Assembly: GCA_013329455.1 (NCBI GenBank)
Contig: DUKF01000139.1
Span: forward strand, 1-5,458
Origin: Methanotrichaceae archaeon
GTDB lineage: Archaea; Halobacteriota; Methanosarcinia; Methanotrichales; Methanotrichaceae
Direction of reading: 5' to 3'
Length of the DNA: 5,458 nucleotides
The first letter of the stretch is position 1; each line of letters starts with the position of its first letter. The notes beneath the pieces are model-generated. The model was not told the origin of the DNA. It saw nothing but the letters and a program-made list of their open reading frames with translations, and made no database searches. This document shows positions 1 to 4,443 of the stretch, piece by piece. The translations under genes and the position numbers were made by a program.

Positions 1-98
1 GAAGCTGGTTCGAGAGCAAGCAAACTGTCATTCGAAATGCTATAAAAGAATATATAAAATATCTAAATTATACTGTCTCAAACACACCAACTGCGTAA
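1..98 (+). pseudogene. C-terminal end of an unidentified ORF, cut by the window edge
   Basis: Frame 3 is open from the left edge to a TAA at 96-98 and gives 31 residues, beginning SWFESKQTVIRNAIKEYI and ending TVSNTPTA. The composition, a basic-amphipathic helix followed by a short polar tail, looks protein-like and resembles the tail of IS630-type transposases. I cannot identify it from 31 residues. It lies just upstream of another transposase remnant on the same strand, which fits a region of decayed insertion sequences. It could equally be the intact end of a gene that starts outside the window, or a chance open frame. Confidence 0.3.
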
Positions 99-152
99 GT
101 CCTAACTTGAAATGGCATGTCTCGCCCTGTGCAGATCTCAATCCAAAAACAC

Positions 153-354
153 ATGTCAAAGGAAGAGCTACAGAGAAGGATAAAGACTCTTGAAAACAAT
201 ACAAAAATATTACAAAAACTATATTTTGTGAAACATCGATATGATGGAGTAAGCGTAGAAAAAGCTTCACCCCTTGTTGGTGATGCCAACCCTGTCGATT
301 ATGCTTGGCAAAAACGAGAGCGGTTATGACGGTCTGACTCCTCGATATGCAGGA
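153..354 (+). pseudogene. IS630-type transposase, N-terminal helix-turn-helix fragment, frameshifted
   Basis: From ATG 153 the frame reads MSKEELQRRIKTLENN and continues through KLYFVKHRYDGVSVEKAS to WQKRERL, then stops at 327-329. Around the A run at 310-314 the family-like sequence continues in another frame as NESGYDGLTPRYAG (313-354). The order helical start, 'G.SVE.A...G' helix-turn-helix, tryptophan, then 'GYDGL.PR.AG' is that of the N-terminal DNA-binding domain of IS630-type transposases common in methanogens; this is recognition from memory. The DDE catalytic domain is absent, because after about 354 no recognisable transposase sequence follows in any plus frame. An ATG at 117 in the same frame is possible, but 153 fits the family start better. 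This is a dead remnant. Its other end and any terminal repeats were not found. Confidence 0.55.
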
Positions 355-421
355 TCGTCTTCGCCTTCACAGGGCCATCGCCACAGATCACTGAAAACCG
401 CTAACCTTTGGCCAGGTGTTT

Positions 422-655
422 TTATCTGACCAGCTCGATAGTCGAGGCGAACTTGTGAGGTGAAGCGATGGCAGCTTCTACGTCGGCCATGATGCCCCTG
501 CTTTCAGCATCGTCGAGATAAAGCCCTGCAGCTTTTTCCAGGTTGTCGAGGGCCTCTTCGGGCGTGGCTCCGCAGCTTGCGATTCCCAGCTCAGGGCATT
601 TAGAGATGTACGTTTGATCTCCGTCCCATACCGTGGCAGTCAGGTTGAGTTTCAT
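422..655 (-). CDS. hicB: HicB-family antitoxin-like protein
   Basis: This is a 77-residue HicB-like protein. It starts MKLNLTATVWDGDQTYISKC, followed by the typical block PELGIASCGATPEEALDNLE and a helix AAGLYLDDAESRG. That is the partial RNase-H fold of HicB antitoxins, which bind and neutralise the HicA mRNA interferase. The C-terminal DNA-binding domain of longer HicB proteins is missing, so this is the short, single-domain type. The start at 655 is chosen over the upstream in-frame ATG at 796 because AGGAGG (664-669) sits 9 nt ahead of it, and because the extra 47 residues would run through the TATA box and have no family likeness. No HicA (short protein with a G-S-H-H-type motif) is seen on either side, so this may be an orphan antitoxin or a stand-alone regulator. 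Family confidence is high; function in a toxin-antitoxin pair is unproven. Confidence 0.82.
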   Translation of the reverse strand: MKLNLTATVWDGDQTYISKCPELGIASCGATPEEALDNLEKAAGLYLDDAESRGIMADVEAAIASPHKFASTIELVR

Positions 656-663
656 CTTTTCAT

Positions 664-669
664 TCCTCC
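664..669 (-). promoter_or_regulatory. Ribosome binding site of the hicB-like gene
   Basis: The minus strand reads AGAGGAGGAATGAAAAG and then ATG. The AGGAGG core is complementary to the 3' end of archaeal 16S rRNA and is 9 nt from the ATG at 655. It fixes the start of the 77-residue product. Confidence 0.75.
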
Positions 670-707
670 TCTGGATAACTTCCGCAATTATTGGACGTTT
701 TTGGTTC

Positions 708-716
708 TTATATATA
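708..716 (-). promoter_or_regulatory. Archaeal TATA box of the hicB-like gene
   Basis: The minus strand reads GATATATATAAG, a near-ideal archaeal TATA box. Transcription would be expected to start some 22-26 nt downstream, near 685. That gives a leader of about 30 nt that includes the Shine-Dalgarno site at 664-669. The spacing supports independent transcription of this gene rather than read-through from gdhA. Confidence 0.6.
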
Positions 717-864
717 TCACTTATCCATATGAGGGCAATTTTTGACTTTACTAGTGCATTATGGATGGAAAGAAATATATTTACCATATTCGGCACGTTC
801 TTTCCTGTAAGTGGACTGCGCGAAGTCGATATAACCGGGTTATGTACGCAGTTAATCGAAGATC

Positions 865-912
865 CGGTCTATTCGCTATATTTCGCGGATAAGGCGAATA
901 TTTCGAAGACCG
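865..912. repeat. Two-segment inverted repeat (bulged hairpin)
   Basis: CGGTCT-ATTCGC (865-876) pairs with GCGAAT (894-899) and AGACCG (907-912). This gives twelve perfect base pairs interrupted by a 7-nt bulge (900-906) on one side, with a 17-nt loop. It is not next to a T run, so it is not an obvious terminator. Its role is unknown. Confidence 0.45.
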
Positions 913-1002
913 CTTCATCTGATGGAGTGCGGCTTTTGGTCCTGAGGGCTCTAACAAAATTGCTGTTAACCCGGGCAACTGCCTTAGAGAATAGTGATAA
1001 CG

Positions 1003-1024
1003 GGGAGGATGGCTGCAACCTCCC
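1003..1024 (-). terminator. Possible 3' hairpin of the gdhA transcript
   Basis: GGGAGG (1003-1008) and CCTCCC (1019-1024) form a perfect 6-bp GC-rich stem with a 10-nt loop, about 57 bp past the gdhA stop codon. On the minus strand it is followed by a moderately T-rich stretch (CGTTATCACTATTCTC) with no clean T run. Archaeal terminators mainly need the T run, so this is only a candidate. Confidence 0.3.
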
Positions 1025-1080
1025 ACCATGATTTTCTTCAGCGCCTTCCAGATGGGCAAAGGTGGATTAGATCTGAGAAT

Positions 1081-2343
1081 CTAATTCATCTTAATCCAGC
1101 CACGAAGCTGCATCGCTTCTACAACGCGGTTGACGGCAACCACATAAGCAGCCTGCCGCATGTTTAAGTTGTAAGTCTTGGAGGCGTTAAGCACCGTGTG
1201 GTAAGCCTGGGTCATCCTGTCATCCAAGCGCTTGTAGACGTCTTCAACGTCCCAGCAATACCGATCGATGTTCTGCACCATCTCGAAGTAGGAGACGGTC
1301 ACGCCACCGGCGTTGCAGAGGAAGTCGGGAATCACGTGGACGCCGTTTTTGTACAGAATCTCGTCCGCTTCGGGCGTGGTCGGTCCGTTGGCCAGCTCGG
1401 CGATGATCTTGGCCTTGACGTTGGGCGCATTCTCTTTGGTGATGACGTTCTCGAGAGCTGCAGTAATCAGGATGTCCACATCGAGCTCGACCAGCTCTTC
1501 GTTGGAGATCTTCTGAGTGGTATCTCTCGGGGAGTTCGTCACCGTTCTGGTATCCGACTTGACGCGGCAGGCAAGTTCAAGATCGAGGCCATCCTTGTTG
1601 TATATGCCGCCCTTGGAGTCGCTGATCGCCACCACTTTGGATCCGAAGAGGTCTCTGCAGAGGAATGCTGCATTGCATCCGGCATTTCCGTAACCCTGTA
1701 TGGCAACTGTGGCTTTGGAGAGATCTATACCGAGTTCTTTTGCGGCCTCTCGGATTGTGTAAATGCCACCACGGGCCGTTGCATCGTCGCGCCCGCAAGA
1801 TCCACCTATGCAGACCGGCTTGCCGGTGATACAGCCGAACTCATTACTTCCGGTCAGCTTCGAGAACTCGTCCATCATCCAGGCCATCATCTGGGGAGTC
1901 GTGTAGACATCTGGGGCTGGAACGTCCTTGTTTGGACCTATGAACTGCCATATCTTGTCGATGTATCCTCTGCTCAAACGTTCCAGCTCATTTTCGGAGA
2001 GTTCTTTGGGATTGCAGATAACTCCACCCTTTCCTCCACCGAGCGGGAGATCGAGAAGAGAGCACTTCCAGGTCATCCATGCAGCCAGGGCCCTCACGGT
2101 GTCGATCGTCTCTTCTGGGTGGAATCTGATGCCACCCTTCATCGGCCCCTTAGCGTCGTTGTACTGGACTCGGAACCCCTTGAACACCTTGGTCGAGCCG
2201 TCGTCCATGCGGACCGGAATAGAAACGTGAAGTTCACGCATGGGGTTTCGAAGTATCTCACGTACATCGTCACTTAAATTCAATATTTTTGCACAGTCGT
2301 CCAGCTGCTTTCGTGCTATCTCAAATGGGTTGAGTTCTTCCAT
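1081..2343 (-). CDS. gdhA: Glutamate dehydrogenase, hexameric Glu/Leu/Phe/Val dehydrogenase family
   Basis: This is a cytoplasmic enzyme that interconverts glutamate and 2-oxoglutarate plus ammonia using NAD(P). The product is 420 residues, the usual length. Seen in order: substrate-domain motif KGGIRFHPE (69-77, with Lys69); Lys93 in MTWKCS; the family signature LPLGGGKGG around catalytic Lys105; catalytic Asp145 in VPAPDVYTT; the TGKP...GGS.GR block (173-185); the Rossmann motif GYGNAG (217-222); and GGVTVS with Ser351 near the C terminus. One small oddity is ATARGG where many relatives have ATGRG. The start at 2343 is preferred to the in-frame ATG at 2370 because GGTGAT (2350-2355) lies 6 nt ahead. 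Cofactor preference cannot be read safely from the sequence. The gene is complete and appears functional. It lies between the hicB-like gene and the mobile-element cluster, on the same strand as the glutamate synthase. Confidence 0.96.
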   Translation of the reverse strand: MEELNPFEIARKQLDDCAKILNLSDDVREILRNPMRELHVSIPVRMDDGSTKVFKGFRVQYNDAKGPMKGGIRFHPEETIDTVRALAAWMTWKCSLLDLPLGGGKGGVICNPKELSENELERLSRGYIDKIWQFIGPNKDVPAPDVYTTPQMMAWMMDEFSKLTGSNEFGCITGKPVCIGGSCGRDDATARGGIYTIREAAKELGIDLSKATVAIQGYGNAGCNAAFLCRDLFGSKVVAISDSKGGIYNKDGLDLELACRVKSDTRTVTNSPRDTTQKISNEELVELDVDILITAALENVITKENAPNVKAKIIAELANGPTTPEADEILYKNGVHVIPDFLCNAGGVTVSYFEMVQNIDRYCWDVEDVYKRLDDRMTQAYHTVLNASKTYNLNMRQAAYVVAVNRVVEAMQLRGWIKMN

Positions 2344-2349
2344 TCCTTT

Positions 2350-2355
2350 ATCACC
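2350..2355 (-). promoter_or_regulatory. Ribosome binding site of gdhA
   Basis: The minus strand reads AAAAAAGGTGATAAAGGA and then ATG. GGTGAT is a perfect match to the archaeal anti-Shine-Dalgarno region (ATCACC in 16S rRNA) and is spaced 6 nt from the ATG at 2343. This decides the start against the ATG at 2370. Confidence 0.7.
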
Positions 2356-2441
2356 TTTTTTGGTTTTCACCCAAACACCTAGTCAAAATGAATTGGGAGG
2401 CAACCCATGTCAGCTCCAACTAGTTAAATCTTATGGATTAC

Positions 2442-2450
2442 ATTTATTTA
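2442..2450 (-). promoter_or_regulatory. Candidate TATA box of gdhA with flanking direct repeats
   Basis: The minus strand reads CCATAAATAAATG, an A/T-rich TATA-like element. It would place the transcription start near 2417-2420 and give a leader of roughly 75 nt. A perfect 10-bp direct repeat (GCTGACATGG on the minus strand) lies on either side, at 2463-2472 upstream and 2405-2414 near the predicted start. That arrangement would suit a regulator binding both sides of the promoter. No promoter mapping is available, and the TATA match is only moderate. Confidence 0.4.
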
Positions 2451-2582
2451 TGGCAAAATGGGCCATGTCAGCCGGATATTGATATTTAAGTGTTTCTGAG
2501 AGAGAATCATACAGGATCTGCACCTAAATCGCCATAATTATTGAATATTGTTAATTATATTTCTGCCGACTACAGGTCAAAC

Positions 2583-2591
2583 TTTATATAA
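2583..2591 (+). promoter_or_regulatory. Strong plus-strand archaeal TATA box with overlapping 11-bp-phased repeats
   Basis: TTTATATAA is a close match to the archaeal consensus. A start near 2610-2616 is expected. Between box and start lie two copies of TGCAAC (2595-2600 and 2606-2611) whose period of 11 bp is about one helical turn, a plausible operator. The promoter faces the IS66-like element and, before that insertion, would have driven the short unit that ends in the hairpin at 4378-4408. Confidence 0.5.
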
Positions 2592-2622
2592 ACTTGCAAC
2601 GTAGATGCAACATTTGATTATG

Positions 2623-2653
2623 TTTTGAATTTTCGGTTACATTCAAAATTTTT
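2623..2653 (+). terminator. Weak A/T hairpin followed by T5 in the plus-strand leader
   Basis: TTTTGAAT (2623-2630) and ATTCAAAA (2641-2648) are perfectly complementary with a 10-nt loop and are followed directly by TTTTT (2649-2653). It would begin about 10 nt inside the transcript expected from the TATA box at 2583. It could be an attenuator or early terminator, but the stem is A/T-rich and weak, so this is tentative. Confidence 0.25.
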
Positions 2654-2693
2654 GGATCGAACAACCGATCGGGCAGGTACATAATCCGTGATG

Positions 2694-2701
2694 GAAACGA
2701 T
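2694..2701 (+). repeat. Left 8-bp target duplication of the IS66-like element
   Basis: GAAACGAT directly abuts the left terminal repeat. The identical octamer directly abuts the right terminal repeat at 4298-4305. Eight base pairs is the duplication size known for the IS66 family. Confidence 0.9.
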
Positions 2702-2717
2702 GAACATGCTCAATAAA
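2702..2717 (+). repeat. Left terminal inverted repeat of the IS66-like element
   Basis: GAACATGCTCAATAAA matches the right end perfectly over 16 bp. The match continues inward imperfectly, GTGTTG here against ATATTA at the other end, with the differences all transitions. Confidence 0.88.
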
Positions 2718-2884
2718 GTGTTGCGATCTGCCAGAATGGCCCCTATGTAGAAAATTATTAATACAAAAAATTAGTAGATATTATTTGTGAGAGATACAAT
2801 AGAAAGGGAGATCGTAGCTCTCGATGTTGAGAAGATCGACTTCGATGACAAGGAGCTACTTAAGAAGCTAATCTCACTGCCCCT

Positions 2885-2894
2885 CAACAGAATA
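2885..2894 (+). repeat. Left 10-bp target duplication of MITE copy 1
   Basis: CAACAGAATA immediately precedes the element and is repeated exactly at 3082-3091 immediately after it. Confidence 0.9.
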
Positions 2895-3081
2895 CATTGG
2901 TCATCGGTTAAGGATTTTGAGCTACTTAATAGTTCATTTTTTCACACGAATTATGCATTGCATAAACGTGATCCGATTTCAATAATGGCTTGCTGTAACC
3001 TCTTTGATCAAGCCAATCTCGCCGGACTTGCTACCGAGATCACTGCCACGTTGCGATTTTTGTCTTAACCGATGACCCATG
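2895..3081 (-). mobile_element. MITE copy 1 (187 bp), inserted in the transposase pseudogene
   Basis: This is a non-coding 187-bp element. It begins CATTGGTCATCGGTTAAG and ends with the complement of CATGGGTCATCGGTTAAG, giving 18-bp terminal inverted repeats with one mismatch. It is flanked by the direct repeat CAACAGAATA. By hand alignment its reverse complement matches copy 2 (3868-4054) over the full length without gaps, with about 19 mismatches (about 90% identity). It contains a central palindrome, TTATGCATTGCATAA (2951-2965). The strand given is relative to copy 2. There is no transposase, so mobilisation in trans is inferred. The CATG...TTAAG ends and 10-bp duplication resemble the IS231 branch of the IS4 family, from memory. 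Confidence 0.9.
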
Positions 3082-3091
3082 CAACAGAATA
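3082..3091 (+). repeat. Right 10-bp target duplication of MITE copy 1
   Basis: CAACAGAATA follows the element directly and equals 2885-2894. Keeping only one copy rejoins the codons CTC AAC AGA ATA to GAG TTG CTG of the transposase. Confidence 0.9.
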
Positions 3092-3857
3092 GAGTTGCTG
3101 GCCCAGGAAAACCAGTTTCTGCGTGAGCAAAATCAGCTATTGAAAGATGAGATCGCCCATCTTAAGGGATAAAAGGGAAAACCCAAGATACCGCCTAATG
3201 TACCTCCCAGAGAAAAACCGCCGAAAGCAGTCAAGCCGAATAAATGGTGTAATTTGGGAGGGCACGATCTCTAATATCCTTACCAGAGATAAGGCGACCG
3301 AGTTTTTCGCGGAGAAGATGTCTATCCTTGAAGCCGGTATGATGAAAGCCAAGTATTTGCAGGCTGACGAATCCGGTGCAAGACATCAAGGCCGAAACTG
3401 TTACTTGCACGTGATTTGCAATGATATGTTTTCATATTTCACTATCACGGGCGGCAAAAATAGGCCAACCATTTACGAGATTCTTGGCCAGGAAGATGAT
3501 GAGAAACTGGAGACTCCCTTTGTCACCGACGGCGCGAGACAGTATTTGGACGTGTCAAACCACCATGCAAAATGCTGGATTCACGAGATTCGACATTACA
3601 AGAAGCTGGTGCCGTTCTTAGATCATCATAAATCCCTTCTCGATAAAGTTATGGGCCAGCTATGGGGGTTATTCGATCTGATGAACATATATAAAAATCA
3701 TCCAGATGAATCTCTCAGAGTGATTATCGAATAGAAGTTCAATTGGCTGTTTTCGAGATGCACCGGGTACACAGGCCTCGATGGGCGGCTAGCATCGACG
3801 GATGCTAATCGAGATGGACTGCTCAAGGTGCTCGATTATCCATTTGTACCAACTCAT

Positions 3858-3867
3858 AATAATGCTG
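3858..3867 (+). repeat. Left 10-bp target duplication of MITE copy 2
   Basis: AATAATGCTG immediately precedes the element and is repeated exactly at 4055-4064. Confidence 0.9.
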
Positions 3868-4054
3868 CATGGGTCATCGGTTAAGGCAAGAATCGCGATG
3901 TGGCAGCGATCCCGGTAGCAAGTCCGGTGAGATCGGTTTGATCAAAGAGGTTACAGCAAGCCATTATTGAAATCGGATCACGTTTATGCAACGCATAATT
4001 CGTGTGAAAAAATACGCGATTGTGTCGCTAAAAATCCTTAACCGATGACCCATG
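3868..4054 (+). mobile_element. MITE copy 2 (187 bp), opposite orientation to copy 1
   Basis: This copy has the same length as copy 1 and the same terminal repeats. Here they are perfect over 19 bp (CATGGGTCATCGGTTAAGG at both ends, inverted). It sits immediately before the codons for the catalytic glutamate of the transposase and is flanked by AATAATGCTG. A 54-bp stretch (3938-3991) is identical to copy 1 (2958-3011), whereas the region next to the right end (about 4014-4032) differs strongly. It contains the palindrome TTATGC-AAC-GCATAA (3984-3998). No protein can be read through it. Confidence 0.92.
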
Positions 4055-4064
4055 AATAATGCTG
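4055..4064 (+). repeat. Right 10-bp target duplication of MITE copy 2
   Basis: AATAATGCTG follows the element directly and equals 3858-3867. With one copy removed the transposase frame reads HNNAAEIALR. Confidence 0.9.
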
Positions 4065-4281
4065 CTGAGATCGCCCTCCGCAAAGGAGTTATCAAGAGGA
4101 AGATAAGCTATGGAACCTGATCCGAGCTAGGCAAGAGGGCATGGGAGAACATGTTCTCTATAATGGATACATGCCGTAAGCAGGAAGTTAACTTCTTCAA
4201 CTATCTTACTGGAATCGTTTCATCTCGGTACGATCTACCAAGATTGGCTGACTTAATTTATAACACGGCATGAGATAATAT

Positions 4282-4297
4282 TTTATTGAGCATGTTC
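4282..4297 (-). repeat. Right terminal inverted repeat of the IS66-like element
   Basis: TTTATTGAGCATGTTC is the exact complement of the left end (2702-2717). It begins 8 bp after the transposase stop codon. Confidence 0.88.
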
Positions 4298-4305
4298 GAA
4301 ACGAT
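4298..4305 (+). repeat. Right 8-bp target duplication of the IS66-like element
   Basis: GAAACGAT abuts the right terminal repeat and is identical to 2694-2701. Confidence 0.9.
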
Positions 4306-4315
4306 TGATCGATTT

Positions 4316-4344
4316 CGGATTCTCGCCAGAAGATGCGAGATTCG
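4316..4344 (+). other. Hairpin in the right half of the interrupted small unit
   Basis: CGGA(T)TCTCGC (4316-4326) pairs with GCGAGATTCG (4335-4344). That is ten pairs including one G-U, with a single bulged T (4320) and an 8-nt loop. Together with the terminator-like hairpin 34 bp further on, it suggests a folded transcript. It may be an RNA element, or chance structure within a short coding frame. Confidence 0.35.
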
Positions 4345-4377
4345 CAGCAGCAAAGAGTTGATTTTTTTGTGAAAATC

Positions 4378-4408
4378 GCCACCTACAGAAGGTGGCCTCC
4401 CTTTTTTT
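4378..4408 (+). terminator. Hairpin plus T7, intrinsic-type terminator
   Basis: GCCACCT (4378-4384) and AGGTGGC (4390-4396) form a perfect 7-bp stem with a 5-nt loop, followed by CTCCC and seven T (4402-4408). It begins 5 bp after the TGA (4370-4372) that closes the short frame recreated when the IS66-like element is removed, so it probably ended that plus-strand unit. Today it would stop transcripts leaving the insertion toward the oppositely oriented glutamate synthase gene. Confidence 0.6.
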
Positions 4409-4411
4409 GCG

Positions 4412-4443
4412 GCTGAGAAAAATAGCCACCCCAAAGTCTCAGC
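4412..4443 (+). terminator. Second, weaker hairpin after the main terminator
   Basis: GCTGAGA (4412-4418) and TCTCAGC (4437-4443) are perfectly complementary over 7 bp with an 18-nt loop, followed by the T-rich AGTTTGATTTTTG. It could back up the terminator at 4378-4408, but the long loop makes it uncertain. Confidence 0.3.

Larger units (their letters stand above)
670..1080. other. Gene-free stretch between the hicB-like gene and gdhA
   Basis: I see no credible gene here on either strand. The open frames that cross it have no recognisable family features and overlap the hicB promoter or its neighbour. It holds the hicB TATA box (708-716), a bulged hairpin at 865-912, a distant 8-bp inverted repeat (CCGGGTTA 835-842, TAACCCGG 967-974) and a GC-rich hairpin behind gdhA (1003-1024). 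Confidence 0.5.
2344..2701. other. A/T-rich divergent regulatory region
   Basis: No gene of useful length is seen between the gdhA start and the left end of the IS66-like element. The stretch holds the gdhA leader and candidate promoter, the plus-strand TATA box at 2583-2591, an A/T-rich hairpin (2623-2630 with 2641-2648, followed by five T), and the ATG at 2691 of a short frame interrupted by the insertion. Confidence 0.5.
2787..4273 (+). pseudogene. IS66-like DDE transposase, broken by stops, a deletion and two MITEs
   Basis: Translation starts at GTG 2787 (MRDTIEREIVALDVEK) and runs to ATA 2892-2894, where the first MITE is inserted. It resumes at GAG 3092 with a coiled-coil-like stretch (ELLAQENQFLREQNQLLKDE). 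It then meets TAA at 3170-3172, a basic proline-rich linker (KGKPKIPPNVPP) and a deletion with frame change between about 3244 and 3258. The DDE domain follows: Asp at 3366-3368 in LQADESGARH, Asp at 3528-3530 in VTDGARQY, then CWIHEIRHYKKL. TAG at 3732-3734 interrupts it. The frame continues as GYTGLDGRLAS to VPTHNNA, is split by the second MITE, and resumes with the catalytic Glu (4067-4069) in AEIALRKGVIKRKISYGT. TGA at 4118-4120 follows, then ELGKRAWENMFSIMDTCRKQ and a natural stop at 4271-4273. About 364 codons remain; relatives are roughly 450-500 residues, so about 100 codons were lost. All three catalytic residues are still encoded, but no functional protein can be made. Confidence 0.88.
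2702..4297 (+). mobile_element. Decayed IS66-like insertion sequence carrying two nested MITEs
   Basis: The element is bounded by perfect 16-bp inverted repeats, GAACATGCTCAATAAA at 2702-2717 and its complement at 4282-4297. Both are flanked by the 8-bp direct repeat GAAACGAT. It contains a single transposase gene with no separate tnpA/tnpB-like genes, as in the transposase-only (ISBst12-like) branch of IS66. The present length is 1596 bp. Subtracting the two 187-bp inserts and their extra 10-bp duplications leaves about 1.2 kb, shorter than a full element because the transposase has an internal deletion. The perfect ends contrast with a heavily mutated gene, so it cannot move by itself but could still be a substrate for a transposase supplied in trans. 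The family call rests on the transposase; the GAAC ends differ from the GTAA start of classical IS66 members. Confidence 0.88.

Noticed and set aside
330..421. HicA toxin gene downstream of the hicB-like gene
   Set aside because: No minus-strand frame in this 90-bp gap shows HicA-like residues, and stops interrupt the frames; the plus strand there is at least partly IS630 remnant.
633..1059. Open frames of 132 (plus) and 92 (minus) codons between the hicB-like gene and gdhA
   Set aside because: Neither has a ribosome binding site or recognisable motif. The plus one overlaps the start of hicB and its promoter.
1198..2277. Long 359-codon open frame on the plus strand inside gdhA
   Set aside because: It lies fully opposite a gene with all glutamate dehydrogenase motifs, has no family-like features, and is explained by codon bias of the real gene.
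2676..2690. Possible NrpR-type nitrogen operator (GGTA-N6-...) before the IS66-like element
   Set aside because: The right half reads CCGT instead of TACC and the position does not fit a promoter.
2787..3068. A separate 93-residue gene starting at GTG 2787
   Set aside because: Only the first 36 codons belong to the transposase. The rest is read through MITE copy 1 and has no meaning of its own.
2894..4064. CRISPR-like spaced repeats, suggested by the recurring GGTCATCGGTTAAGG/complement
   Set aside because: There are four occurrences, in two inverted pairs, each at the ends of a 187-bp unit with target duplications. This is a MITE pattern, not a CRISPR array.
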